DNA from: G963422445 sp963422445
Lineage (GTDB): Bacteria; Pseudomonadota; Alphaproteobacteria; Thalassobaculales; Thalassobaculaceae
Direction of reading: 5' to 3'
Assembly (NCBI GenBank): GCA_963422445.2
Contig: OY729512.2
Span: forward strand, 2,976,001 to 3,040,000
Length of the DNA: 64,000 nucleotides
Each line of letters starts with the position of its first letter. The first letter of the stretch is position 1. A model generated the notes under the pieces. It had not been told where the DNA came from and made no database searches. It saw nothing but the letters and a program-made list of their open reading frames with translations. Both the position numbers and the translations under genes were made by a program. Below, one piece after another: positions 1 through 9,409 of the stretch.

Positions 1-225
1 TCGGCGGCAATCAGGCGATGGATCGCACAAAAGGGGGCTGAACACGACGCTGCACCTGGCTGTGGACGCGCATGGGATGCTGGTGCGGGTGTTGGTGACC
101 GAGGGGACGGCAGCAGATTGCAGTCAAGCGGTCGAGCTGATTGAAGGGATAGAGGCCGAGTCCTTGTTGGCGGACAAGGCCTATGACACGAATGCCATCC
201 TGTCTTATTGTGAGGAGCATGAAGT

Positions 226-2577
226 TCAGACTTCCTGACCTCTAGTGATTTGGTGTGACACCGTCTGGGTGGGTTCCGGGGCTGCGTCGATCTCGTAGAC
301 CATGCGCAGATCGGTTCCGGGGAAGAGCGTTTCGGTGGCGTTGAGCTCGTTCAGGAGGGCATCGATCTGGCGGTTGCAAGCGTCATTTGCGAGGCCGAGA
401 ATGTGGACCCGGAGAACGCCGTTGGCGGGGTCCGGCAGGATGTCGGCGTCGGCGGTCATGAGAGCCTGAAGCAGTTTCCGGGGATGAGGCTTCTTGCCTT
501 GTCCCTGCATGACGGGGAGCATCATGCGGGTTTCGGCGCGGTAGGCGATCATGCGGATGATGTCGAGGAGGCGGCGGTCGCGTGAGGGCAGGGCATCGAG
601 CTGTTGGTCTTCGTCGAGGTCGCCGGCTCGACAGTGCTTCGGCACGTTCCTGCGGCTGGCCCTGGCGATCTCGAGGGCACCCTCGAGGTCGCTGACTTCT
701 CTCCTGAGCTGCGCCTTCGGCCTCTTTTTCCTGGCCGCGCCGGCGCTCCGGTTGCGCAGGCTGGCGAGCCGGCGTTCGGCGCTGCGGATTGCCTTGTCAT
801 AGGCCCGCCGGAGCGGGTTTACGACCATGGTGTCGGGATCGAGAGGCTCGAGTTCGTGGGTCGGCAGGGCGTCGAGATTGAACTCGTCGCGCATGTACTT
901 GAAGAAGTTTTCCTGCGACCAGCGCGAGAACATGGCGCCTGCGGCCTCGCTCATCGGTTTGTGCGGATCGGTGACGATGAAGGGGATCTGACGGCCGTTG
1001 TCCAGCAGGCGGCGGATCTGGCGCACCCTGAAGCCGTTCGGCAACGTCACCGGCTTTTCGGCCAGCCGCACGGAGGCGGTGCCGTTTGTCGCCGGTCCGT
1101 GAATGGGAACGGTCGTCGCGCCGAAGTCCTCGACCGGCCAATCCTCGCCGCCGAAGTTCTTGTGCCAGGTCCGGCAGGCGATGCCGCGCCTCGCCAGCCG
1201 GCGGAACAGATCCGGGCTCCAGCCTTCGCGGTCGAAGACCAGGGTGAGCGCGGGGTGGCCGGGCGCCTCTGCGGTCAGGTCCGGCGCCTGGGCGTCGACG
1301 ATCCCGAGGTCCTGCAGCGCCGGCACCACGTCGGCTTCGATGGCGGCGACCATCTTCGGATCCAGCGTCTTATGCAGACAGAGCAGGGGCTTGCCGCCCA
1401 GGGCGTTGATCCAGTAGCCGGTGCTGGCCGGCAGGCACAGCTTCTGGCGCGAGACGAAGTGTTTCGGCAGGCGTCCCTTGCGGCCGGCGTAGACCTTGAC
1501 GTGCCCGTCGACGGCCAGCGTCGCCCAGAGCTCCGGCTCGTCGGCCTGCCAGCGCCTGGCAAGGGCGCGCTGCCAAGCCCGCACGCCGACCTCGTCGTTG
1601 GCGATCAGAGCGATCTTGCGCCGCAGGGTCTTGACCTCGGGGCAACGGTCGAGGCCGAGGATGGCGCCCCATTCGCCCGGCGGCCGATAGCGCAAACTCT
1701 CGGGGTTGCGTACCCGCGCCAGGGTCATGAAGGCCAGGAAAAGCAGGATCGTGTTCAGGCCGTAATAGCCCTTGGGCAGGAGCGGCAGGGCGTCGCTCGC
1801 GGCCAGCAGACCTTCCTTGAGCAGGGCCGGCAGGGCGGTGAGAACGCCGCCTGAGCGCACGCCGCGGGCGGCGCTGGCGAACTGCGGTTCGACCGGTCCC
1901 GCCTGCCCGCTGCTGGCCAGCACCCGGCCCGAGACATCGCAGGTCGCGCGCCCCATCGGCGCCGGCCGGTCGCGCGCGCTGCGATCCGTCTGCGTCCCGG
2001 CGTCGAGAGGACCTGGCTCCCCGCTCTGCGCCGTGTCCGCCAAGGGCTGCGCTTCGCCCGCTTCGGGCCCGGCTGCGCCGCCAGCCTCTTCAGCGACACG
2101 CGCCTCGCATGGCGCACCCACTGCCGAGCCTGCGGGCTCCTGCGCGCACACCGCCTTGCCGATCAGCCCCCGCCGGCGCCACTTGTGGACCGAGGCTTTC
2201 GACACGCCGAGAACCCGGGCCACCGCAGCGCCGCTCAGGCCCGCTTCCAGCAACGCTGTCGCCCTCTTGGCCAACGCCGGCGTGAACACCGACGGCCCGC
2301 GCCCGCGCCGGGGTTTCAGAAACGCCGCTTCACCCTCGGCCAGGTAGCGCCGCCGTGCTCGCTGCACGGTCGAGCGCGAGACACAGAACGCGTCGGCCAG
2401 ATCCTGCGGCGAGAGCGCGCTGATCACCGCGAGGCGGCCGATGCGCATGAGCATGGCGGCGCGGTCATCGGCGGGGTGGCTGTCGAAGGGAACGAGGTTT
2501 GAGAAGTAGGTGAAGGTATCGTCCGAGATCAGGACGGCGAAGCAGCTGTTGCCGATCGGAACCGCCTCTGGGGGCAC
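226..2577 (-). CDS. Large DDE transposase of element A (783 aa)
   Basis: The protein opens with helix-turn-helix segments near residues 55-80 (LADAFCVSRSTVQRARRRYL) and 110-137 (GAAVARVLGVSKASVHKWRR), then a low-complexity linker to about residue 245, then a catalytic core. Candidate acidic residues are D358 (AVDGHVKVY), D450 (LVFDREGW) and E557 (RWSQENFFKYM), the usual order for a DDE transposase. The start is a GTG at 2577; ATG at residue 42 is an alternative. The TGA stop uses two bases of the element (TG) and one base of the target (A), so the exact C terminus depends on where the element lands. The frame is intact, so this copy may be active. Family assignment is open. Confidence 0.8.
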   Translation of the reverse strand: MPPEAVPIGNSCFAVLISDDTFTYFSNLVPFDSHPADDRAAMLMRIGRLAVISALSPQDLADAFCVSRSTVQRARRRYLAEGEAAFLKPRRGRGPSVFTPALAKRATALLEAGLSGAAVARVLGVSKASVHKWRRRGLIGKAVCAQEPAGSAVGAPCEARVAEEAGGAAGPEAGEAQPLADTAQSGEPGPLDAGTQTDRSARDRPAPMGRATCDVSGRVLASSGQAGPVEPQFASAARGVRSGGVLTALPALLKEGLLAASDALPLLPKGYYGLNTILLFLAFMTLARVRNPESLRYRPPGEWGAILGLDRCPEVKTLRRKIALIANDEVGVRAWQRALARRWQADEPELWATLAVDGHVKVYAGRKGRLPKHFVSRQKLCLPASTGYWINALGGKPLLCLHKTLDPKMVAAIEADVVPALQDLGIVDAQAPDLTAEAPGHPALTLVFDREGWSPDLFRRLARRGIACRTWHKNFGGEDWPVEDFGATTVPIHGPATNGTASVRLAEKPVTLPNGFRVRQIRRLLDNGRQIPFIVTDPHKPMSEAAGAMFSRWSQENFFKYMRDEFNLDALPTHELEPLDPDTMVVNPLRRAYDKAIRSAERRLASLRNRSAGAARKKRPKAQLRREVSDLEGALEIARASRRNVPKHCRAGDLDEDQQLDALPSRDRRLLDIIRMIAYRAETRMMLPVMQGQGKKPHPRKLLQALMTADADILPDPANGVLRVHILGLANDACNRQIDALLNELNATETLFPGTDLRMVYEIDAAPEPTQTVSHQITRGQEV

Positions 2578-2751
2578 AGCGGGAGGGTCATGGGCATGGC
2601 TGAGGCCGCGTATATAGTGTCATATTACAATATACGACATCGGCTGCGACTGCCACCGAAAATCGGCCCGCAACGGCCGAAAAGTGGCAGACTTCAAGGG
2701 GCTCGCGGCACGCCGTCCGGCAGCGTCAACGCCAAGAGGTCAGGAAGTCTG
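227..2751 (-). mobile_element. Insertion element A, 2525 bp, with perfect 17-bp inverted repeats
   Basis: The ends are a perfect 17-bp inverted repeat: cagacttcctgacctct at 227-243 and its reverse complement at 2735-2751. The host IS5 copy is duplicated by five bases on each side (aagtt at 222-226 and 2752-2756), and joining the flanks restores the reading frame of E1. One long minus-strand transposase gene fills the element. I do not recognise the IS family with certainty; the protein has a DDE triad and an N-terminal double helix-turn-helix, as in some unclassified (ISNCY-like) elements. Confidence 0.9.
2609..2636. promoter_or_regulatory. AT-rich palindrome upstream of the element A transposase
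   Basis: A 28-bp interrupted palindrome with 7-bp perfect arms (cgtatat and atatacg) sits about 31 bases upstream of the GTG start of the element A transposase. It is the only AT-rich stretch of the element and is placed where a promoter or operator would lie. Its function is inferred from position and symmetry only. Confidence 0.3.
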
Positions 2752-3089
2752 AAGTTATTCCAGTGGTTCCGCCGAAGCGCAACCGCAATCACCCCAGAGC
2801 GTATGATGTCCCTCTCTACCGGCACCGGCATTTGGTGGAGAACGCGTTTTTGTAGCTCAAGCGCTGGCGTGGGATTGCCACGCGATACGCCAGGAATGCC
2901 GCATCGTTCCTCGCCGCGGTGCAGATCCGGTGTCTGGCACTCTGGGCCGGCATTTCGTGACGACACTATCTAGGCCGTGTTGACGAATGATCGAAGCATG
3001 ATCCATGCTGAGACAATGTGGACAAACGCGAGGACCGTCCGAGCGAGCTTGTCATAGCGTGTGGCAATGCGACGGAATTGTTTAAGCTT

Positions 3090-4586
3090 GAACCTCTTGC
3101 AAAATTCCTGTCCCCAGGGTCCGGTGAGGCCGGATCGGTCGGTTGATCCCGGTCACCTCTGCACCTGGGGTCGGAATCCATGGATTCGCGGTGTCTCATC
3201 AGAGATGATGAGACCAAACAGGGACCTTTGTGGACATCGGGACACGCCTCTCCGGGCCACTCTCTTCGAGAGGGCCGCGAAGGGGCGGCATGCGTTGTCG
3301 GAGCGCGCTATGGGACGGCGAGACGTATCAACGGGTCAGCCGCCAGGGCCAGGATGCCGAACATGAGATGGCAGGCGACCTTGGAATATCCACGGACGCG
3401 GACATGGCGCCCGCCACACTCATCCTTGAGGCGGGCGTTGGTCCTCTCGACACCGGACCGGATCCGGAACCGCACGGTCTCGGGATCGACATGGCCTATT
3501 GCACGCCGGGCCCGGGCCTCCCGGTCTCGCTCCTCCTTGAGGTCCTTGTCCCGGCGCGGATTGACATCGATGATCGGCACATGGCCAAGCCGTTCGCTCA
3601 TCTGGTAGATCTCTCTGGCATCATAGGCCGCGTCCATGAGATCGTAGAGATTGGTCACACGCCCGGCGGTCATCATCGCCAGCGGGATCGCGACCTGGCT
3701 GTCATGGACGGATGCCGCGGTGAGGACGGTCCTCAGCGGCACCCCGCAGTCTGCTGTGTCGATAGGCAGCTTGTAACCGCGCCAGGCCTCCAGGACCCCC
3801 TTTGGCAGTCTTCTTTGCCCCGTGATCGCAGACCTTCGGCAGCGCGTCGAGCATCTCATCGAGATCCATCCCGTTCGCTTGCCGTTCGAGACGCCCAGGC
3901 TCCTTCGTCCTCTCCTCGCCCTTGCGGGGCCGGCCGCGCTTGCGGTTCGGCGTCCTGGCCTTCGGCGTCGGGGCCGGCGTCTCCCGGGCCTCGATGGCCG
4001 TCGGGTCCCTCGACACGTGGCCGATGAGCGCATCGCCCAGTGTCTCTGCAACCAGAGCCGCGTGCATCCTCTCCGGAAGACGGGACTGCGACCATTCGGC
4101 AAACGCCCGCGAAAACGTCGCTTCACTCGGGATCTCCGCGACACGCGACCAGCCGCACAGCCGGCGCAACGTCGGGTCCACCTTGAGCCTGTCGATCAGG
4201 TGGCGGGTCGTCGGCAGACCCCATACCGCCTTGGCGATGAAGCCACGGGCCAGCGCCCGGCGATCCTCCCGGGGCCGACCCGGACCGGTCCACACCCCAT
4301 CGACGAAGCCCTCCACCTTGACGAGATCGAGAGCTGTCACGAAGCGCTTGTGCGTCTCGAGGAGAGGACCGACCGCCTCGGCCAACGCAGGGAAAAGGTC
4401 CCCTTGAAATCGGCGCCAGAGATCGGATAGGGTCGAGCCAAGGATCATCGGGGGCACCTCATCGGTATCTTGTTGTTATGGAAACACAACATACCACGGG
4501 ATGCCCCCGAAACCCAGGCCCTCGACAACAAAATCAGCCTCGACAAGGCAAAAAACCGGTCGGGCCGGCAATTTTGCAAGAAGCTC
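3090..4586 (-). mobile_element. IS5/IS1182-like element B1, 1497 bp
   Basis: Imperfect inverted repeats start gaacctcttgcaaaatt at 3090 and gagcttcttgcaaaatt at the other end (4586). A four-base target duplication gctt lies at 3086-3089 and 4587-4590, inside F1; joining the flanks restores F1. Exactly the same length as B3 (58727-60223). The transposase type (DUF772-like N terminus, DDE core) fits the IS5 superfamily group often called IS1182, but that label is from memory of family features. Confidence 0.88.
3308..4448 (-). pseudogene. B1 transposase, frameshifted
   Basis: The N-terminal half starts at MILGSTLSDLWRRFQGDLF (4448) and is in frame to about 3800; the C-terminal half (VTNLYDLMDAAYDAREIYQM, GVERTNARLKDECGG) is in another frame and ends at 3308. 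Compared with the intact copy at 58947-60086, one extra base is present near 3802 (ccccctttgg instead of cccccttgg). The catalytic residues are all still encoded: D in VSRDPTAIEA, D in PIIDVNPRR, E in GVERTNAR. The copy is non-functional unless the indel is a sequencing error. Confidence 0.85.
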
Positions 4587-5384
4587 GCTTGTTGAAGAAT
4601 CGCTCGACCTGCTGGCGCCGCTTGTACTTTATCTTGATCGTGATGAATCGTTTCAGTCCGGTTCGACCGGGCGAGAATCACGGCTTCGACGCCCTGGTCG
4701 GCCAGCCCCTGGCGAATGCCCTTGCTGTCATACGCCTTGTCCATGACCGCAGCCTCCGGTGCGGGAGAGCGGGACAAGGCCTTCCACAGAAGCTCGAATC
4801 CCACGCCATCATGGCGCTCGCCACCCGTCAACACGAAGGACACACCGGTTGTTTCGTTGGCACAGGCCACGTGCAGCCTGGTGGAGAACCCACCCCGGGA
4901 GCGGCCGAAAGCCTAGGCCTCCTGGCCACCGTTTTTACCGCGCCGGCGGCGTGTTGATGAGCGCGCAGGATGGTCGAATCGATGAACACTTCCTTGAGTG
5001 GTTCATCATCTACCTGTTGTATCTGTTGCCAGAGCCGCGCCCGGAGGTGGCGCTTCTCCCAACGGCGAAACCGCTAATAAACGGCATTCCAATGGCCGAA
5101 TTCGTCGGGCAGGTCGCGCCAGGGGGTTCCGGTCCGCGCCTGGTAGAGGACGGCTTCGATGACCAGTCGGTCGCTGAGCCGTGGCGGGGCGCCGGCGGCG
5201 TGTTTGCTCTCACGCAGTAGCGGCTCGAGTATCGAGCAGACAGCATCCGTGATGAGCAGGCGTAACGCCATGATAAGTCCCCGGAAAGTGTCATTGATGG
5301 AAAATGATCAGCAGCATTTCATGAACTCGTCAACACGACCTAGCTTCGATTCCCAACGAATGTGAATGATGTGCATTTTAGCGG

Positions 5385-5995
5385 CTACAGAAAGCGGATT
5401 CCGAGTGTCCGGTTGTCGAGCCACGGTATGGTCTGACCGGTGTCGCCATGGCCTGCGGCGATCAGGACAGGATTGTTGGCGCACCGTCCAAGGATGACGA
5501 TGATGTCGGTGGCGGTGATCTTGATGGTGGCGCCAACGTTGACGAGGTTTCGGAAGAGGGGTCGGATTTGGCTGTGTCGTGGCCGTGGCCGACACGTTTC
5601 GCGAGGATGCAGTAGAGGGCGCTGGCCATGATGGTGAGCTGGACATCGAGATTGATCTTGATGGGCATGGCGGCAGAGAGTGCGTCCATATGGAAGAAGT
5701 CGATGGCGTCGGCGATGGTGTTTTCGATGACCATGCGCTGTGCTGCGGGTTTCGTCATCTGGATGGTAATCAGGAGGGTGGACTTTTGGCGCCCGAGATC
5801 GGTGATGGCGATCTGGCGGATTTCGGCGGGATCGTCCCGGATGCGGACGGTGTCGTCGAGAATGCGCGGGGTGCGGTAGATCCGTCCGATATTGGTGAGG
5901 GTGATCCTGCGCCATTGCTCGTGGGGTCTGGCGAGGAGCCTGTCGACCATCTTCCCGGTGCGCCCTGCCCATTGAATGGGCGAGTACTGAACTAT
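5385..5995 (-). pseudogene. C-terminal remnant of a DDE transposase of unrecognised family
   Basis: The minus strand encodes a transposase-like tail in two frames: QWRRITLTNIGRIYRTPRIL, then MVIENTIADAIDFFHMDAL and INLDVQLTIMASALYCILAKR in one frame, and RPLFRNLVNVGATIKI to the stop at 5385 in the other. The IENTI...DFFHMDALSAA pattern resembles the last catalytic glutamate region of several large transposases. The 5' half is missing: C1 starts at 5996. On the right it touches the CTAG of F1. Family not assigned. Confidence 0.6.
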
Positions 5996-6059
5996 GGATT
6001 GTCTGAACAAGTCGGCTCTGTCACAATTGGTTTTTTGGTGACGGAGTGGAATGCGAGTC

Positions 6060-6957
6060 ATGGAGCAAGCGATGTCTGCGGAGCTGGAGCACGACCTGAA
6101 GACGCGTCGGACGCGGCGCGAGGTCTTTCTCGAGACGATGGACGGGCTGGTTCCCTGGGAGCGACTGGAGGCCCGCATCGAGCCGTTCTACCCGAAGGCC
6201 GGTCGCGGTCGGCGGCCTTATCCGCTGAGCGTGATGCTGCGGGTGCACTGGGTTGCAGCTGTTCTACAATCTGAGCGACCCTGGGATGGAGGACCTGCTT
6301 TACGAGGTGGAGTCGGTACGGCGGTTTGTGGGGCTGCGCCTCTCGGGTGCATTGCCTGACGAGACGACGATCCTGCATTTCCGCCACTTGCTGGAGACGC
6401 ATGGTCTGGGTGAGACGCTGTTCGAGGAGATCAACGCACATCTGGCCTCGCTCGGACACCGCTTGAGCAAGGGGACGATCGTGGACGCGAGCCTCATTGC
6501 CGCGCCGTCGTCGACGAAGAACCGCAAGGGCGAGCGGGACCCGGAGATGCATCAGACGAAGAAGGGCAATCAGTGGCATTTTGGGATGAAGGCGCACATC
6601 GGGGTGGATGCGCAGTCGGGCTTGACACACAGCGTGGAGACGACGCCGGCGAACGTCTCGGATGTGGCGACGGCGCACGCGCTGTTGCACGGGGGCGAGG
6701 AGCAGGTGTGGGGTGACGCGGGCTATCAGGGGGTGGACAAGCGCGCGGAGAACCGGGACACGGACGTGGACTGGGAGGCGGCGGAGAGGCGCAAGGCGTC
6801 GGTTCGGGCCAAGGTGGAACATCCGTTCCTGTATGTGAAGCGCCACTTCGGTTACGCGAAGGTGCGCTATCGGGGGCTGGCGAAGACCACGCAACGCATC
6901 GCCGTGCTGCTCGGGTTCACCAATCTGCTCATCGCTGGGCGCGACGCCACCGCCTGA
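6060..6957 (+). pseudogene. C1 transposase in two overlapping frames, with internal deletion
   Basis: The first frame starts at ATG 6060 (MEQAMSAELEHDLKTRRTRR) and runs through PYPLSVMLRVH; the continuation VQLFYNLSDPGMEDLL is in another frame, with the change at about 6250. All three C copies change frame at this same point. Catalytic residues lie in the second part: D in IVDASLIAAP, D in VWGDAGYQGV, E in KVEHPFLYVKR. C1 also lacks about 18-20 residues present in C2 between DTDVDWE and AAERRKAS. It may be a two-frame gene needing ribosomal frameshifting or an old defect; the deletion probably makes C1 inactive. Confidence 0.75.
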
Positions 6958-6969
6958 CGTGGGGGGAGT

Positions 6970-7002
6970 CCGTCCGCAACCGCCGCAAGGCGGCGGGGAC
7001 GG
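6970..7002 (+). terminator. Hairpin after the C-type transposase
   Basis: A nested stem (ccgtcc pairing with ggacgg, and inside it ccgcc-gcaa-ggcgg) lies 12 bases after the transposase stop. The same hairpin follows the gene in C2 (9049-9081) and C3 (29886-29918). There is no U-tract, so termination is an inference; it may instead be a structural part of the element. Confidence 0.35.
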
Positions 7003-7124
7003 TCGGCTCGGGCATCAAAATCCCCATTTCCTGGCACGACAACACGTCCCCGATGGGCTCTGGCGTTTCATCCACGGGCCACAACACCCGTATACACGAA
7101 AAAACCGACTTGTTCAGACAATCC

Positions 7125-8020
7125 CTAAAACTGGTTGGGTAGTCTCGCATGGTGTATCTTCGTGGGTGAACACTCACACCATAGGGGCCCATCATGCCCT
7201 GGAACGAGACCACCCGGAAGCAGTATAGCCGTAAGACGGAGCGTTACGAAAGCGATCTGACCGATGCCGAGTGGGTCTTGCTGGACCCGCTTCTTCCACC
7301 GCCGTCCCGGCTTGGTCGACCCCGTCAGGTGGACCTGCGCGACGTGGTGAACGCGATCGCCTCCATGCTCTGGACAGGGTGTAGTTGGCGGGCATTACCG
7401 AAGGATTTTCCTGCATTTACGACGGTTCAGACCTATTTTGCGCGTGGTCCCGGTCGGGGGTCCTGGAGCAGGTTTGCGCCCGTTTTACGACGCTTGAGCG
7501 GCTCCGGTCGGGGCGTAGTGCGGATCCGAGCGCGGCCATCATCGACAGTTGAAGCGGGCAGCGAGGAATGCGGCGACGATGCTGGCAAGATGATCAAGGG
7601 CGGCAAGCGTCATCTTGCCGTCGACGTCGACAGCAACACGCTTGCCGCCCAGGTCCATCCGGCGCATATCCAGGACCGGGATGGCGCGCGTCCCTTGTTG
7701 CTGGCGTTGCAGGCCGGTCAGGACACGGTGCAGACCGTGTTTGCCGACGGCGCCTATGGCGGCAACAAGCTGGCAAGCACGCTCAAGAAAGCGAATGGCC
7801 CGATCACTGTGGAGGTCATCGGAAAACCCAGGGACGCCAAGGGGGTCGTCGTCATGTCCCGGCGCTGGGTGGTCGAGCGCACCTTCGGATGGCTGCGCCG
7901 CTGCCGGCGCCCCTCCAGAGACTTCGAGCGATCCATCGCCAGCGCCCTCGCCTGGCTCCTTCTGGCTCTGAGCCGTGTTCTCATGCGCCGCCTCGGACGC
8001 ATGAAAGTCACTGTCACTAG
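7125..8020 (+). mobile_element. IS5-family element D1, both ends trimmed by neighbours
   Basis: The sequence matches D2 (12931-13655, opposite orientation) from just inside the left repeat (ctaaaactggttggg, next to C1) to the end of the transposase gene. The right terminal repeat is missing because C2 begins at the CTAG at 8017-8020; the D3 remnant at 62728 shows what normally follows (cactaattgat-like). D1 is therefore a truncated copy trapped between C1 and C2. Confidence 0.75.
7194..8020 (+). pseudogene. D1 transposase, open but partly read in the wrong frame
   Basis: The frame is open from ATG 7194 and starts like a normal IS5-family transposase (MPWNETTRKQYSRKTERY, WVLLDPLLPPPSRLGRP, WRALPKDFPAFTTVQTYF). 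It ends with RRWVVERTFGWLRRCRR, which carries the catalytic Glu. Between residues of about 82 and 120 the protein makes no sense (GPGRGSWSRFAPVL). Another frame there reads LEQVCARFTTLERL and AAIIDS, the segment with the first catalytic Asp, followed by a stop. Two compensating indels therefore hide a dead gene behind an apparently intact 290-codon frame; the last codons are borrowed from C2. Confidence 0.7.
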
Positions 8021-9203
8021 GGATTGTCTGAACAAGTCGGTTTTGTCACAATTGGTTTCTTGGTGACGGAGTGGAGTGCGAGCCATGGAGCAAGCGATGT
8101 CTGCGGAGCTGGAGCACGACCTGAAGACGCGTCGGACGCGGCGCGAGGTCTTTCTCGAGACGATGGACGGGCTGGTTCCCTGGGAGCGGCTGGAGGCCCG
8201 CATCGAGCCGTTCTACCCGAAGGCCGGTCGCGGTCGGCGGCCTTATCCGCTGAGCGTGATGCTGCGGGTGCACAGCGTTGCAGCTGTTCTACAATCTGAG
8301 CGACCCTGGGATGGAGGCCCTGCTCTACGAGGTGGAGTCGGTACGGCGGTTTGTGGGGTTGCGCCTCTCGGGTGCGCTGCCTGACGAGACGACGGTTCTG
8401 CATTTCCGCCACTTGCTGGAGACGCACGGTCTGGGCGAGACGCTGTTCGAGGAGATCAACGCACATCTGGCCTTTCTCGGACACCGCTTGAGCAAGGGGA
8501 CGATCGTGGACGCGAGTCTCATTGCCGCGCCGTCGTCGACGAAGAACCGCAAGGGCGAGCGGGACCCGGAGATGCACCAGACGAAGAAGGGCAATCAGTG
8601 GCATTTCGGGATGAAGGCGCACATCGGGGTGGATGCGCAGTCGGGCTTGACACACAGCGTGGAGACGACGCCGGCGAACGTCTCGGATGTGGCGACGGCG
8701 CACGCGCTGTTGCACGGGGGCGAGGAGCAGGTGTGGGGTGATGCGGGCTATCAGGGGGTGGACAAGCGCGCGGAGAACCGGGACACGGACATGGACTGGG
8801 AGGTGGCGATGAAGCCCGGCAAGCGCCGGGGGCTGGACAAGGCGGGCCCGGAGGCGGCGGCGGAGAGGCGCAAGGCGTCGGTTCGGGCCAAGGTGGAGCA
8901 TCCGTTCCTGTATGTGAAGCGCCACTTCGGCTACGCGAAGGTGCGCTATCGGGGGCTGGCGAAGACCACGCAACGCATCGCCGTACTGCTCGGGTTCACC
9001 AATCTGCTCATCGCGGGGCGCGACGCCACCGCCTGACGTGGGGGGAGTCCGTCCGCAACCGCCGCAAGGCGGCGGGGACGGTCGGCTCGGGCATCGAAAT
9101 CCCCATTTCCTGGCACGACAACACGTCCCCGATGGGCTCTGGCGTTTCATCCACGGGCCACGACACCTGTATACCCGAAAAAACCGACTTGTTCAGACAT
9201 TCC
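8021..9203 (+). mobile_element. IS5-family element C2, 1183 bp, CTAG target duplication
   Basis: Starts ggattgtctgaac at 8021 and ends gacattcc at 9203; CTAG is on both sides (8017-8020 and 9204-9207). The CTAG duplication is the classical YTAR-type target of the IS5 group. The left neighbour is D1 and the right neighbour is B2, whose first base overlaps the right CTAG. Confidence 0.9.
8085..9036 (+). pseudogene. C2 transposase in two overlapping frames
   Basis: ATG 8085 starts MEQAMSAELEHDLK; the frame switches near 8277 to QLFYNLSDPGMEALLYEVES and continues to the stop at 9036. The second part has D in IVDASLIAAP, D in VWGDAGYQGV and E in KVEHPFLYVKR, complete. Apart from the frame change at gcgttgcag, shared with C3 (and gggttgcag in C1), the gene looks intact, so programmed frameshifting or supply of transposase in trans is possible. 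Called a pseudogene only because no single frame encodes the whole protein. Confidence 0.6.
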
Positions 9204-9409
9204 CTAGAGCTTCTTGCAAAATTGCCGGCCCGACCGGTTTTTTGCCTTGTCGAGGCTGATTTTGTTGTCGAGGGCCTGGGTTTCGGGGGCACCCCGTGGT
9301 CTGTTGTGTTTCCACAATAAACAAGATACCGAGGATGTGACCCCGATGACCCTTGGCTCGACCCTATCCGATCTCTGGTACCGATTTCAAGGGGACCTTT
9401 TCCCTGCGT

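Larger units (their letters stand above)
1..2969 (+). mobile_element. IS5-family element E1, 5' end outside the window, split by element A
   Basis: Bases 1-226 and 2752-2969 are two parts of one IS5-family transposase gene. The first part reads LNTTLHLAVDAHGM and ADKAYDTNAIL; the second continues with IPVVPPKRN-like and LYRHRHLVENAFL. Both match the more complete copy E2 near 28 kb. The right end is the inverted repeat cgacactat followed by CTAG (2970-2973), the same end and target word as E2. Element A interrupts the gene after the codons for EEHEV. The second part also has a tag stop where E2 reads LWLKRW, so this copy is dead. The left end lies upstream of the window. Confidence 0.85.
2974..5339 (-). 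mobile_element. IS5-family element F1, split by B1
   Basis: Ends are gccgtgttgacgaat at 2974 and its counterpart ending at 5339, with CTAG on both sides (2970-2973 and 5340-5343), so the left CTAG is shared with E1. The transposase runs on the minus strand. Its N-terminal part (LLITDAVCSILEPLLRES, WRDLPDEFGHWNAVY) is at about 4590-5271 and its C-terminal tail at 2974-3089; element B1 separates them. The run of A in the reading strand near 4937 is five bases long, where six would keep the frame, so the gene was also frameshifted. Sequence relative: F2 at 30 kb. Confidence 0.85.
5996..7124 (+). mobile_element. IS5-family element C1, 1129 bp
   Basis: Ends ggattgtctgaacaagtcgg at 5996 and the inverted counterpart ending at 7124, the same as C2 and C3. 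It is 54-55 bp shorter than C2 and C3, mainly because of an internal in-frame deletion in the transposase. Left and right flanks (ctat and ctaa) do not match, so the original target duplication was lost or the copy was rearranged. On the right it joins a truncated D1. Confidence 0.85.

Noticed and set aside
604..1854. A 416-codon plus-strand frame opposite the element A transposase
   Set aside because: Antisense to a gene with clear helix-turn-helix and DDE motifs; composition typical of a shadow frame.
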